Part shown: in pieces, positions 7,882-18,020 of the stretch
Layout: each line of letters begins with the position of its first letter
How positions within the stretch are numbered: the stretch's first letter is position 1
NCBI RefSeq assembly: GCF_017876165.1
Contig: NZ_JAGINQ010000012.1
Coordinates: forward strand, 147,422 to 211,421
Length of the DNA: 64,000 bases
Reading direction: 5' to 3'
DNA from: Azospirillum soli
GTDB lineage: Bacteria > Pseudomonadota > Alphaproteobacteria > Azospirillales > Azospirillaceae
The notes under the pieces: model-generated
Told to the model about the DNA's origin: nothing
What the model saw: the letters and a program-made list of their open reading frames with translations, nothing else
Databases searched by the model: none
Translations under genes and position numbers: made by a program

Positions 7882-8121
7882 TCACGGCCCCCGGCTGCGC
7901 GACCAGCGCAGAAGCAATCCCAGCACCGACAGCGGGACGACGATCACCGCACCGATCAGAATGTAGGGCAGCGCCCACCGGATCACGCCGACCGCCAGAT
8001 CGGCGATGTCGCGGATGGTTGCCCAGGTGTTGGTGATGATGCTGGCGGGGTCGATGTCCAGCACGGACAGCGCAAGACCGACGAGAAAACAGAGCAGAAG
8101 CGTCTTGACGATCCACCCCAA
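7882..8121 (-). CDS. Small membrane protein, DUF6460-like
   Basis: A 79-aa protein with two predicted membrane helices: residues about 4-22 (IVKTLLLCFLVGLALSVL) and 50-70 (LPYILIGAVIVVPLSVLGLL). Between them is an amphipathic stretch, ITNTWATIRDIADLAVGVI. The arrangement resembles short DUF6460-type proteins as I recall them; function is unknown. It stands alone, convergent to the small-RNA array. Confidence 0.6.
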   Translation of the reverse strand: MGWIVKTLLLCFLVGLALSVLDIDPASIITNTWATIRDIADLAVGVIRWALPYILIGAVIVVPLSVLGLLLRWSRSRGP

Positions 8122-8222
8122 GGCACCACCTCACTTCGACCGTGAACCTGCATGGCAGGGCTCAACCGTAAACGCCCCGCTCGCTGGTCCGGTTCCGAGG
8201 AGATGATCCAGAGGAGGAAGCC

Positions 8223-8423
8223 ATGGGCGAACGTCACCAGCTGTGGGCCGTGGCCGGCCTGCTGGTCGGCCGCTATGGCGATGATGCGCGCGATAAGGCC
8301 AAGAACAATGCCGCCGTCGCCGAACGTGAGGGCGATGCCGACGCTCAGGCCATCTGGTCCGACGTGGCTTGCATGCTGAGCCACGAGACCCGTCACGCAA
8401 GGGGCGCCGAAAGGGCTGGCTGA
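8223..8423 (+). CDS. Small cytosolic protein of unknown function
   Basis: A 66-aa protein preceded by a very strong ribosome site (GAGGAGGAAG, five to eight bases before the ATG), which is the main reason to believe it. The sequence LWAVAGLLVGRYGDDARDKA, then a GD..A..IW segment, recalls DUF6961-type proteins from sphingomonads; that link is from memory and tentative. It has no membrane segment. Confidence 0.55.
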   Translation: MGERHQLWAVAGLLVGRYGDDARDKAKNNAAVAEREGDADAQAIWSDVACMLSHETRHARGAERAG

Positions 8424-8436
8424 GTCGCCTTTCGGC
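8406..8436 (+). other. Stem-loop at the end of the small gene
   Basis: GCCGAAAGG (8406-8414) and CCTTTCGGC (8428-8436) form a perfect 9-bp stem with a 13-nt loop around the stop codon at 8421-8423. No T-run follows, so a factor-assisted terminator or mRNA-stabilising hairpin is more likely than an intrinsic terminator. Confidence 0.45.
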
Positions 8437-8733
8437 TTATCCCCAGAATCTGTGGATAACTTTGTGGAGGAGGTTGGTTCCGCTTTGGCGGCACCGGGCC
8501 TTGAATGCCATGCCCGGATTTTGGGCATGCGCCGAAAAGCGCTGAATGCAAAGGGTTTGAGCACTGTGTGGCGCGCGAGCGCGAACGATGCTGTCCGAAA
8601 GAACGACCCAAAAGCGCCATTCTCTCCGCAGGGGATAAGTCTGTTGCTCTTTTTGGAATCGCTCCAGCATCCGGAGGTGGACCCTTCCGGATGCTGACCT
8701 TCGCCGTGCGGTAATGGGTGCCGCGCGCCGGGA
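8424..8733. other. Intergenic stretch with DnaA-box-like sequences
   Basis: This 310-bp space holds no gene I can support. It has TTATCCCCA (8437-8445, one mismatch to the DnaA box) and TGTGGATAA (8451-8459, a perfect box on the minus strand), with a weaker AGGGGATAA at 8630-8638. There is no AT-rich unwinding element or iteron array, so I do not call an origin. Confidence 0.35.
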
Positions 8734-8810
8734 TGGCGACCCCAGCAGGATTCGAACCTGCGACCTATCGCTTAGAAGGCGATTGCTCTATCCAACTGAG
8801 CTATGGGGCC
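8734..8810 (-). tRNA. tRNA-Arg (anticodon TCT)
   Basis: A 77-nt tRNA with the CCA end encoded. The acceptor stem is GGCCCCA paired with TGGGGTC, the D-arm includes AGCTCAGTTGGATAGAGC, the anticodon loop reads CTTCTAA, and the T-arm has GGTTCGAATCC. The anticodon TCT reads AGA/AGG arginine codons. Confidence 0.97.
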
Positions 8811-8844
8811 TTTACCAATCCCACGGGCCGACCAAACGGGCCGA

Positions 8845-9141
8845 TCAGAAGCGCGGCCGGTCGGTGCGGAAGTTGTCGGCGTAGTTGCGCGGGCGGACGC
8901 GGCGGACGGGCGCGTCCTGCACGGCGTATTCCAGTCCCTTGCGCTCGGCGAAGGCGATGGCCTCTTCCTTGGTCTCGAAGCCGATCTTTACCTGATTCAG
9001 GGTGTCGCCCGAGCTGATCCAGCCCATCAGCGGCTCCGGACGGCGCGGGGTCTCGATCTCGTATTCGAGCAGCCAGCGATGCGTCTTGGCCCGTCCGGAT
9101 TGCGTGGCCGCTTTGCTCGGCTGGTAGATCCGGACCTTCAT
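8845..9141 (-). CDS. NADH dehydrogenase accessory subunit, NDUFS4 family (ETC complex I)
   Basis: A 98-aa protein matching the bacterial version of the 18-kDa complex I subunit NDUFS4. It has KVRIYQPSKAATQSGRAKT, WLLEYE, and the core MGWISSGDTLNQVKIGFETK with EAIAFAERKG. In Alphaproteobacteria and mitochondria this subunit stabilises the NADH-binding arm. I chose ATG 9141 (GGAG ten bases upstream); the longer frame to 9192 has a cysteine-rich, unconserved extension. It sits alone between two tRNA genes. Confidence 0.87.
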   Translation of the reverse strand: MKVRIYQPSKAATQSGRAKTHRWLLEYEIETPRRPEPLMGWISSGDTLNQVKIGFETKEEAIAFAERKGLEYAVQDAPVRRVRPRNYADNFRTDRPRF

Positions 9142-9200
9142 GACGCGGCATCTCCTCTGATACGTTGTTCGTTCAACACACAGGCAACACATACTGGCGA

Positions 9201-9277
9201 TGGTCGGGGCGCCCGGATTCGAACCGGGGGCCTCCAGTACCCAAAACTGGCGCGCTACCAGACTGCGCTACGCCCCG
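9201..9277 (-). tRNA. tRNA-Pro (anticodon TGG)
   Basis: A 77-nt tRNA with encoded CCA. The acceptor stem is CGGGGCG paired with CGCCCCG, the anticodon loop is TTTTGGG (anticodon TGG), and the T-arm has GGTTCGAATCC. The C1-G72 start is typical of bacterial tRNA-Pro. Confidence 0.97.
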
Positions 9278-9868
9278 TCGCCGCGATGAGATACACGAAC
9301 GCCGAACGAACGGCAAGGTGCAGCCGCGTCTACCGGATCGGGCAGCCCTTTCGTATCATCCGTCACGGCTGCGGTAAGTCTGTGCCGCGGCCATTCGTCG
9401 CCATTATGGACCCCCGTCGCCATGCCCTCCCCTCGCTTTGCCGTCTTCGTGCCGAACCTGGAGGAAGGGCCCGCGCAGCGCGCCTTGGTCGCCTTGGCGA
9501 ACGGGTTGCGGCGGCGCGGCTTCGCCGTGGACGTGGTGGCGCCGATGGGCGGTGGGGCTTTGCGGGCGGGGCTGGATCCGGCGATCGGGCAGATCGACCT
9601 TGCCAAGCGGCACACGGCGACCTCGGCGCTGGCGCTGGCGCGCATCCTGGCGGAACGGCAACCGGCGGCGCTGGTCGCAGCCGGTGCCACGGCGAACGTG
9701 GTGGCGCTGGCGGCGGCGATTCTGGCGCGGCAGGGAACCCCGGTGGTGATCGCCGAGAATGGTGAGGCGGCGGGTGGGCTGGTGGACGCTCTGCGCCGGA
9801 GGCTCTACCCGCGCGCAGCGGCGATCATCGATGGATTCGACGACGGACGGCTGGGAGACGCGGTGGCG

Positions 9869-11097
<1,229 letters not shown>

Positions 11098-11101
<4 letters not shown>

Positions 11102-11850
11102 GGAGCCGCCGCCTCCGGCTCCTGCCGGTGATCGTCCACCAGATGGCCGTCGCGGAAGATCAGGACGCGGCCGGCGAAGCGCGCCACGTCAGGCTCGTGC
11201 GTCACCAGAACGATGGTGATGCCGCCGCGGTTCAGGCGCTGGAACAGCGCCATGATCTCCAAACTCGTTGCGGTATCCAGCGCTCCGGTGGGCTCGTCGG
11301 CCAGCAGCAGGACCGGGTCGTTGACCAGCGCTCGGGCGATGGCGACGCGCTGCTGCTGGCCGCCGGAAAGCTGGGAGGGTCGGTGGTGGCCGCGCGAATC
11401 CAGCCCGACGGCGGCCAGCGCCGCGCGCGCCTTCTCGGCACGGGCGACGCGGTCCAGGCCAGCGTAGACCATGGGCAATTCGACGTTGGTCTGGGCGGAC
11501 TGCCGGGGCAGCAGGTTGAAGGACTGGAAGACGAAACCGATCTTGCGGTTGCGCACCACGGCCAGTTCGTCGGCCGACAGGCGGCTGACCTCCTGCCCGT
11601 CAAGGTGGTAGCTGCCGCCGTCCGGGCGGTCGAGACAGCCCAGCAGGTTCATGAAGGTGGACTTGCCGGATCCGGACGGCCCCATGACCGCCACGAACTC
11701 GCCCCGCCGCACCTCCGTGGACACGCCGTCGAGCGCGCGGACGGTGTGCGGACCCATGGTGTAGGCGCGCACGAGGTTGCGCACGGCGATCAGCGCGGGC
11801 GCGCCCTCCGTCGAGGCGGTGTGGTCGAGGCAGGGAGCGTCAGAAGCCAA
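11098..11850 (-). CDS. MacB-type ABC transporter ATP-binding protein
   Basis: A 250-aa ATPase of the LolD/MacB group. It carries Walker [10 protein letters not shown], the group-specific [21 protein letters not shown], signature [16 protein letters not shown] and Walker [13 protein letters not shown]. The open frame begins with TTG at 11850, which has AAGGGG seven bases before it and overlaps the end of the adaptor gene. A GTG near residue 23 is the alternative. It is coupled to the permease by a four-base overlap. Confidence 0.9.
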
Positions 11851-13183
11851 GGCGCGGCCCCTTGCGGGCGTCGGCGCGGTCCGGCAGGGCCACGCCGGTG
11901 ATGACGTCCTGGCCGGCGGCGAGGTCGCCCGAGACCACCTCCGTAAAGCTGCCGTCGCTGATACCCAGGCTGACCGGCACGCCGACCGGGGCGCCCTGCG
12001 CGCCGGGAACCCAGACGGTGCGTGCGGTCTCGGGCCTGGGCGAGGTCGGGGCCTCGACGCCGGGCGGGCGGAAGCGCAGGGCGGCGTTGGGGATCTTCAC
12101 GGCGCGAGCGCGCTCGTCCACGGTGATGCTGAGGCTGGCGGTCATGCCCGGCAGCAGGCGGATGCCGGGATTCTCCACCGTGATGACGGCGATGTAGGTG
12201 ACGACGTTCTGTTCCTCCTTCGGCGCCAGCCGAACCTGGGAGACGGTACCGGAAAAGAACTCGCCGGGATAGGCGGTGACCGTGAAGCGCACCGGCAGCC
12301 CCTCGCGCACGCGGCCGATGTCGGCCTCGTTGATGTTGGCGAGCACCTCCATCTGGCGAAGATCCTGGGCGATGGTGAACAGCGTCGGGGCTGACAGGCT
12401 GGCGGCCACGGTCTGGCCGATGTTGATGGCGCGGTTGACCACCACCCCGTCGATGGGCGAGCGGATGACCGACCGTTTCACGTCCACCTCGACCAGCTGG
12501 AGCGCGGCCTCGCGCTGGGCCACCTGGGCGCGGGCAACCTCCACCTGGGCGGCGGAGACCTGGAGGGAGGCCTCGGACGAGGCAAGGCCGGCTTCGGCCT
12601 GCTGCTTCTGGGCGTTGCTGGAGGCGAGCTGGGCGCGGGCGCTGCGGGCCGCCGTCTCCGCCTTTTCGAGGTCGGAGGTGGACACGACGCCGCGCCCGCG
12701 CAGGTCCTGGCGGCGGACGAGGTCGCGATCGGCGTCGCGCAGGGCCAGATCGGAGCGCATGACCTGGGCGGCGGCGTTGGCGACGTTGGCCTTGGCGTTC
12801 GCCACGTCAGCCTTTGCCTTGTCGAACTGGGCGGCCTGCTGATTCAGCGTGGCGCGGGCTGATTCCAGATCGGCCCTGGCCTGGGCGAGACGGGCGTCCA
12901 ACTGGTCACCGTTCAGACGAGCGAGCACCTGCCCGGCGCCGACCTGGCTGTTAAAGTCGGCGTTCAGTTCGGCGATCTGGCCGGACAGCTGGGAGCTGAC
13001 CTCGACGGTCACCACAGCGCTCAGCGTGCCGGCGGCGGTGATGGCGCTGACCAGCGGGCCCTGCTCCACGCGCGCCAGACGAAAGGCCGGCGGCGGTTCC
13101 GCGCGGGCCAGCATGAAGTAGGTCGAGAGCCCCGCCGTGCCGAGCAGGGCCGTCACCAAAATGGGAAAGAAACGCCGCCTCAT
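11840..13183 (-). CDS. MacA-type periplasmic adaptor (membrane fusion protein)
   Basis: A 447-aa HlyD/MacA family adaptor bridging the inner-membrane ABC pump to an outer-membrane channel. It has an N-terminal membrane anchor ([21 protein letters not shown]) and lipoyl half-motifs around [20 protein letters not shown] very long alanine/glutamine-rich coiled coil occupies residues about 85-240, followed by [22 protein letters not shown] and beta-barrel segments. Start ATG 13183 follows GGAGAG; the longer frame from 13216 has no ribosome site. No outer-membrane TolC partner is encoded nearby. Confidence 0.9.
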   Translation of the reverse strand: MRRRFFPILVTALLGTAGLSTYFMLARAEPPPAFRLARVEQGPLVSAITAAGTLSAVVTVEVSSQLSGQIAELNADFNSQVGAGQVLARLNGDQLDARLAQARADLESARATLNQQAAQFDKAKADVANAKANVANAAAQVMRSDLALRDADRDLVRRQDLRGRGVVSTSDLEKAETAARSARAQLASSNAQKQQAEAGLASSEASLQVSAAQVEVARAQVAQREAALQLVEVDVKRSVIRSPIDGVVVNRAINIGQTVAASLSAPTLFTIAQDLRQMEVLANINEADIGRVREGLPVRFTVTAYPGEFFSGTVSQVRLAPKEEQNVVTYIAVITVENPGIRLLPGMTASLSITVDERARAVKIPNAALRFRPPGVEAPTSPRPETARTVWVPGAQGAPVGVPVSLGISDGSFTEVVSGDLAAGQDVITGVALPDRADARKGPRLGF

Positions 13184-13293
13184 CCACCGCTCTCCGCGCG
13201 CCACCGGCACGGTCATTTATACGGCAATATGGGCCTAAATGTGGGTTAGTCGGCGGGTGTTGTCACGGGGGCTGACGATTGTCCCCGCCCGCC

Positions 13294-13764
13294 TTACTTG
13301 GCGTTGCCGAAGACCGGGTGGACGACGCGGTCGCCGGCGCGGATGCCCAGACGCGAACTCATGCCGCCGTTGATCTCCAGGATGCCCTTCACCGGACCGG
13401 CGGAGTTGACGGCGGCCTCCGAATGCGGGACGGCGTTCTGGTGGATGTTCACGATGCGTCCGTCTGCGCCGATGAAGATCATGTCGAGCGGGATCAACGT
13501 GTTCTTCATCCAGAAGCTGGCCGGCTGCGGCCGGTCGTAGACGAACAGCATGCCGGCGTCGGGGGCCATCTTCTCGCGGAACATCAGGCCCTGCGCCTGC
13601 TGCGCCGGGGTTTCGGCCATCTCCACGTCAAAGCGGTAGCGACCGCCGGCCACCGTCTCCACCGTCAGGGACGATCGCCCGAAACTCTCCAACGCGGCGG
13701 CGGGGAACACGGTGAAGAGCACCAGAACGCCGAAAAGCACGCCCCGCAGGGTCCGTCCGATCAT
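13294..13764 (-). CDS. DUF192 family exported protein
   Basis: A 156-aa protein with an N-terminal signal segment (GVLFGVLVLFTVFPAAAL) and a complete DUF192 domain: VEMAETPAQQAQGLMFRE, MLFVYDRPQPASFWMKNT, IPLDMIFIGADGRIV, and the C-terminal ILEINGG...GIRAGDRV. The family is widespread and its biochemical role unknown. The protein probably faces the periplasm. It is transcribed separately from the MacAB unit. Confidence 0.87.
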   Translation of the reverse strand: MIGRTLRGVLFGVLVLFTVFPAAALESFGRSSLTVETVAGGRYRFDVEMAETPAQQAQGLMFREKMAPDAGMLFVYDRPQPASFWMKNTLIPLDMIFIGADGRIVNIHQNAVPHSEAAVNSAGPVKGILEINGGMSSRLGIRAGDRVVHPVFGNAK

Positions 13765-13848
13765 CGCTGCCGACCTGTGTTGGAGAAGTTGTTTCGAGAA
13801 GTTCGGGGAGGGTTTCTTGCCGTCAGCGGCGCCGTCTGTCCAGCGTCC

Positions 13849-14406
13849 TTACGCCGCCGGGCGGGCGGTGGCACCGGAGGCGTAGATGTTTTCCTTCACC
13901 GGGACGACCGACTTGATCTGATAGCCGGGGCGCGCGCTGAAGCGGCGGTTGGCGCGCTCGGCGGCTTCGCGGTCGGTCTCGGCCCACACCAGATAGTCGC
14001 GCCCGCGCGCCCATTCCACGGCCAGAGGATGGGTGGCGTCGATCTCCCCGATCTGGGTGTTGACGACGGTGACGACCCATTCCTTGTCGTTGGGGTTGCG
14101 CCGGTCGGTGAGGATGAGCATTTGCGGCCGGCGCCTGGCCTGCGCCTCGGTCAGGCGGCGCTGGATCTCCGACTGTTTGCGGCGCGCCTCGACCGTGTCG
14201 TTGAGCAGTTCCTCGATCTCCTTGTTGAGATTCTCCTGCTCTCGCTGGAGACGGTGCAGCGTCATTTCAATCTTGTGGATCGAATCCTTGGCGGCGCGCA
14301 CGCGGGTGCGGCTTTGCGATACCTGCGCCTCGACCGACAGCAGGATGTTTCCGAGCCACGCGCCGATGGCGATGATGCCGAGGATGATCAGGAAGTTGAT
14401 CATCAT
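13849..14406 (-). CDS. Membrane-anchored coiled-coil protein of unknown function
   Basis: A 185-aa protein. Residues about 3-22 (INFLIILGIIAIGAWLGNIL) form one membrane helix. Residues 25-90 form a strongly heptad-patterned coiled coil rich in E, Q and R, and a compact C-terminal domain (EWVVTVVNTQIGEIDATHP, AVEWARGRDYLVWAE) follows. It overlaps the next gene upstream by four bases (14403-14406), so the two are translated together and may form a pair. I do not recognise the family. Confidence 0.75.
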   Translation of the reverse strand: MMINFLIILGIIAIGAWLGNILLSVEAQVSQSRTRVRAAKDSIHKIEMTLHRLQREQENLNKEIEELLNDTVEARRKQSEIQRRLTEAQARRRPQMLILTDRRNPNDKEWVVTVVNTQIGEIDATHPLAVEWARGRDYLVWAETDREAAERANRRFSARPGYQIKSVVPVKENIYASGATARPAA

Positions 14407-14981
14407 GACGCGGACGCCTTCGCCTGGGACGGCCTGCCCGGCTGGTTCGTGCCGGGCGTCTTCTGGAAGCTCTTCTCGAAGCCCATCTTGAAGGGGAAGG
14501 CCACCTCGACGAGCTGCTTGGCGTCCTCAAGGCTGGCGGCCCACACCTCGGCCACGTTGATGCAACGCCAGATCGGGTTGACCGCGGCGCGGTCGCCCGA
14601 CGCGCGCGCGGCAGCGGACGCCTTTTCCTGGGAGACGTTAACGATGAACTTCGTCAGACCGGCCTGAGGGGTGCCGACCTCGTGCACGAACAGCGGCGAC
14701 TGGTCGGCCAGCTCCGCGATGGCCTTTTCCATCTTGCGGTTGTCGCTTTCAACCCGGTGCTTGTCGGACGACAGCTGGTTGCGCCGCTGTTCCAGGCCCT
14801 TCACGCGGTCCTGCAGGTCATGCGCTTCCGAATGCAGGACGTAGATACGGTTTTCCAGCTGTTCCAGGCCGGAGGACCGCAGCATGGCGCGCGGCAGAAA
14901 GTCCTTCAGCATGAACGCCAGTGGAACCGCCACCAGCATCATCATGGCGATGGCGATCAGGAGCAGGGTCGTGTTCGACAT
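14403..14981 (-). CDS. Second membrane-anchored coiled-coil protein, partner of the preceding
   Basis: A 192-aa protein starting at ATG 14981 (AAAGG seven bases upstream); the 62 residues upstream in the same frame look non-coding. It has a membrane helix at residues 5-25 (LLLIAIAMMMLVAVPLAFML), a coiled coil at residues about 35-85 (LEQLENRIYVLHSEAHDLQD), and a C-terminal domain with TKFIVNVSQEKASAAARA and WRCINVAEVWAASLEDAKQ. The general plan mirrors its downstream neighbour (anchor, coil, small domain), suggesting a hetero-oligomer. Function unknown. Confidence 0.72.
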   Translation of the reverse strand: MSNTTLLLIAIAMMMLVAVPLAFMLKDFLPRAMLRSSGLEQLENRIYVLHSEAHDLQDRVKGLEQRRNQLSSDKHRVESDNRKMEKAIAELADQSPLFVHEVGTPQAGLTKFIVNVSQEKASAAARASGDRAAVNPIWRCINVAEVWAASLEDAKQLVEVAFPFKMGFEKSFQKTPGTNQPGRPSQAKASAS

Positions 14982-15126
14982 CGTCCGGCCTTTACCCTTC
15001 CCTTCGCGCCGTGGGGCCACCGTCGTGGAGGTGCACGCGGACGGCGCGCATTGGCAAGACAGAATCGCCGATTCGCGCGGGGAGGTCAATGTATGGTCGT
15101 TGATTGACCAAAAAGCTTTCCAAATG

Positions 15127-16254
15127 TTATCGGCCTGAAACCGAATCCTCCATGGCCAGAGCGACAACGCGCCGCACCGCGTCGCGCACCGGCCCCGGCC
15201 GTGGAGCGTCGGCCAGCGTGGTGAACCAGTGTTCGGGCGGGTTGCGGCCGGCGGCGCGCGACCATGTCAGCGCGCGAAGCACCCGTTCGGCCTCCAGCGT
15301 CGGCGGGACGGCCGGGTCGATGCCGTTCAGGGTTGCCCACACGCCGGCCCAGCAGCGGCCGACGGACCACGGGTTGTAGCCGCCCCCGCCAACCACCAGC
15401 AGGCGCGGGGCAAGCCCCATCAGCGCGCGCACTGCGTCCCACAGCGCACCATTGGACAGTTCCAGACGGCTGAGGGGATCCTCAGCCAGGGCGTCGGAGC
15501 CGGTCTGGATCACCACCACCTGCGGCCGGAAGGCGCGGCCGAGCGGCAGGATGGCGTTTTCCAGCAGGTACGCCATCTCCGTGTCATTGAAGCCCGGCGG
15601 GACCGGCAGGTTGCGCGCCACGCCGCCGGCCCGATCCTCGGCCTTGCCGGTGAAGGGCCAGCGCCCTTCCTCGTGGACGGAGATGGTCAGCACGCGGTCG
15701 TCGTGGGCGAAGGCCTCCTCCACCCCGTCGCCGTGATGGGCGTCGAGATCGACGTAGCAGACGCGCTCGATCCCCTCGTCGAGCAGGGCCAGAATGCCCA
15801 GCACCGGCGCGTTGAAATAGCAGAAGCCGCTGGCGCGGCCGGGCCGGGCATGGTGCGTGCCGCTGGCCGGGCTGTAGACGATGCCCGCCGGCCGTTCCGC
15901 CAGGATGCGCGCGGCCAGCAGCGCCGATCCCACGGCGGTCGCCGGGCGCCGGTACATCTCCGGGAAAATCGGGTTTTCCAGCCGGCCCAGATTGTAACGC
16001 TCCCCCGTTTCCGGATCGACGCGCTGGGCTGCCTCGGCCCGGTGCAAGGCGTCGATGTAGTCGGGCGTGTGGAAGCGCGCCAACTCCTGCGGCGAGGCCA
16101 TCGGGCTGTCGATGTAGACCTCGTCCGGCAGCCAGCCCATGGCGCGGCTGAGGTCGATGGCGGTCGAGACGCGGGGGATGGCGAGCGGATGCTTCGGGCC
16201 GTAGCTGGAGCCCCGGTAGATCTCGCTGCCGATGAAGAGCGGTGGTATGGACAT
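15127..16254 (-). CDS. Histone deacetylase family protein (acetoin-utilisation AcuC type)
   Basis: A 375-aa class I/II-like deacetylase fold, probably zinc-dependent hydrolysis of acetylated lysines or polyamines. The catalytic region is complete: SGTHHARPGRASGFCYFN (the two-histidine motif) and VDLDAHHGDGVEEAF (zinc ligands D and H). QTGSDAL is followed by LVVGGGGYNPWSVGRCWAGV. AcuC in Bacillus deacetylates acetyl-CoA synthetase; no such target is nearby. It stands as a single minus-strand gene. Confidence 0.9.
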   Translation of the reverse strand: MSIPPLFIGSEIYRGSSYGPKHPLAIPRVSTAIDLSRAMGWLPDEVYIDSPMASPQELARFHTPDYIDALHRAEAAQRVDPETGERYNLGRLENPIFPEMYRRPATAVGSALLAARILAERPAGIVYSPASGTHHARPGRASGFCYFNAPVLGILALLDEGIERVCYVDLDAHHGDGVEEAFAHDDRVLTISVHEEGRWPFTGKAEDRAGGVARNLPVPPGFNDTEMAYLLENAILPLGRAFRPQVVVIQTGSDALAEDPLSRLELSNGALWDAVRALMGLAPRLLVVGGGGYNPWSVGRCWAGVWATLNGIDPAVPPTLEAERVLRALTWSRAAGRNPPEHWFTTLADAPRPGPVRDAVRRVVALAMEDSVSGR

Positions 16255-16373
16255 GGGATGCTGAGGTGGCGTGAACAGGCCAATCCGTCAACGCCCCCTT
16301 GCCGTGACCCTGCACAGCCCTTTTTCATAATCGGGCCCCTTTTTCATAATCGGGGTAAGCGGGAGGCGGCGGG

Positions 16374-17117
16374 ATGATCGGAAGCCGGCAGTTCGCGGGG
16401 ATGGTCGTGCTGATGCTGGCGCTGGCCCAAGGAATGGGGGCACCGGCGCTGGCGGAAACGCCGGTCGATCTGGAATTGGTGCTGGCCGTCGATGTTTCCG
16501 GCAGCGTCGATCCGGAGGAAGCGCAGTTGCAACGGGAGGGTTATGTCGGCGCCCTCATGAATCCCAAGGTGCAGGCGGCCATCCGTGGCGGTCCCTTCGG
16601 ACGCATCGCGGCGACCTATGTGGAATGGGCGGGTGACAGCTACCAGCACATGGTGGTCGGCTGGACCGTGTTGCAGGATGGCGCGAGCCTCGAATCCTTC
16701 GCCTCGGCCATCGCCGAATCGCCCACCATGACCGCGCAGTGGACCGCGATCGGCGCGGCCATCGACTACAGCGCGCGGCTGTTCGACGGCAACGGCTATG
16801 AGGGAACGCGGCGGGTCATCGACGTGTCGGGCGATGGCGTGAACAACCGGGGGCGCCCGGTGGAGTGGGCGCGGGATCAAGCGGTGGCGGCGGGGATCAC
16901 CATCAACGGGCTGCCGATCCTGAACGACCGCCCGAACCCCTGGGGCGGCGCGCCGCCGCTGGACCTGGACCGCTATTATCGCGACAACGTCATCGGCGGT
17001 CCGGGAGCCTTCCTGGTGCCGGCGGTCAACTTCGAGGCGTTCGCCGACGCCATTCTGGCGAAGCTGCTGCTGGAAATCTCCGGCCGGCAGCCGGACACGG
17101 ATGTCGCCGCCCGCTGA
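16374..17117 (+). CDS. DUF1194 / von Willebrand factor A-like exported protein
   Basis: A 247-aa protein with a signal peptide (MVVLMLALAQGMGAPALA). A vWA-type domain opens with LVLAVDVSGSVDPEEAQLQ, a MIDAS-like D-x-S-x-S. RVIDVSGDGVNNRG supplies the further metal-site region. DUF1194 proteins are common in Alphaproteobacteria and of unknown role. It is divergent from the deacetylase gene and followed by the TPP riboswitch. Confidence 0.85.
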   Translation: MIGSRQFAGMVVLMLALAQGMGAPALAETPVDLELVLAVDVSGSVDPEEAQLQREGYVGALMNPKVQAAIRGGPFGRIAATYVEWAGDSYQHMVVGWTVLQDGASLESFASAIAESPTMTAQWTAIGAAIDYSARLFDGNGYEGTRRVIDVSGDGVNNRGRPVEWARDQAVAAGITINGLPILNDRPNPWGGAPPLDLDRYYRDNVIGGPGAFLVPAVNFEAFADAILAKLLLEISGRQPDTDVAAR

Positions 17118-17158
17118 GGCTTGCGAGGCATGCGTCAAGTTGCCATAGTCCCAGAACA

Positions 17159-17251
17159 TCACTGGGGGGAGCCGGCGGTCGGCTGAGAGGTCTCTGTTGG
17201 GAGACGACCCCTGGAACCTGATCCGGATCATGCCGGCGAAGGGATCAGTGA
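17159..17251 (+). promoter_or_regulatory. TPP riboswitch (thi box)
   Basis: The thiamine-pyrophosphate aptamer is recognisable: GGGGGAGC, CTGAGAGG, the second arm GACCCCTGGAACCTGATC, and CGGCGAAGGGATCA. P1 is TCACTG (17159-17164) pairing with CAGTGA (17246-17251). The thiZ ATG follows only eight bases later, and the P1 3' strand contains the only SD-like AGTGAG. TPP binding should therefore directly hide the ribosome site. It controls thiZXY. Confidence 0.95.
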
Positions 17252-17258
17252 GTCGCCC

Positions 17259-18020
17259 ATGAACGCGCCCCTACGGCCTGAGACCATCCATGCTCCCCTG
17301 TCGGTGACGGTGACCGGCGCCCGCCTGACCTATGGCGGGGTCGCGCTGTTCTCCGACCTGACGCTGCACATCGAGGCGGGCGTGACGACGTGCCTGCTGG
17401 GGCCGAGCGGCGTGGGCAAGACGACGCTGCTGCGCATGGTCGCGGGCCTTGCGGAGCCGGAGCCGCCCACCTCCATCCTTTCCGGGGACGGTGCGCCACT
17501 TCGTGGGCGGATCGCCTACATGGCGCAGCAGGATTTGCTGCTGCCCTGGCTGACCGTGCTGGACAACGTGCTGCTGGGCGCGCGGATGCGGGGCGAGCGG
17601 CGGACTCCGGCGCTGGTGGAGCGCGCCCGCGCGCTGCTGGAGCGGGTGGGCCTCGCCGGGCGGGAGAAGGACCGGCCAGCCACGCTGTCCGGCGGGCAGA
17701 GGCAGCGCGTCGCCATCGCCCGCACGCTGATGGAGGACAAGCCGCTGGTCCTGATGGATGAGCCGTTCTCGGCGCTGGACGCGCTGACGCGCCTTCGTTT
17801 GCAGGACGTGGCGGCCGACGCGCTGGCCGGGCGCACGGTGCTGATGGTGACGCACGACCCGCTGGAGGCCCTGCGGATCGGGCATCGCGTGCATGTGATG
17901 ACGGGCCGGCCGGCGACGGTCGGGCCGGCGCTGGAACCGCCCGGCCTGCCGCCGCGCGCGGTGGACGATCCGGCCCTGCTGGCGCTCCAGGCCGAGCTGC
18001 TGCGGAGGCTGGCGGGATGA
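17259..18020 (+). CDS. thiZ: Thiamine-precursor ABC transporter ATP-binding protein
   Basis: A 253-aa ATPase of the nitrate/sulfonate/taurine type. Walker A is GPSGVGKTT, the Q-loop region reads AYMAQQDLLLPWLTV, the signature is LSGGQRQRVAIARTL, and Walker B is LVLMDEPFSALDALTR. Placement directly behind a TPP riboswitch, with a permease and NMT1-like binding protein following, indicates uptake of the thiamine pyrimidine precursor (formylaminopyrimidine or HMP), the role of ThiXYZ. Confidence 0.9.
   Translation: MNAPLRPETIHAPLSVTVTGARLTYGGVALFSDLTLHIEAGVTTCLLGPSGVGKTTLLRMVAGLAEPEPPTSILSGDGAPLRGRIAYMAQQDLLLPWLTVLDNVLLGARMRGERRTPALVERARALLERVGLAGREKDRPATLSGGQRQRVAIARTLMEDKPLVLMDEPFSALDALTRLRLQDVAADALAGRTVLMVTHDPLEALRIGHRVHVMTGRPATVGPALEPPGLPPRAVDDPALLALQAELLRRLAG

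Noticed and set aside
8424..8733. Chromosomal replication origin
   Set aside because: Only one perfect and one near-perfect DnaA box, no AT-rich unwinding region and none of the usual origin-linked genes.
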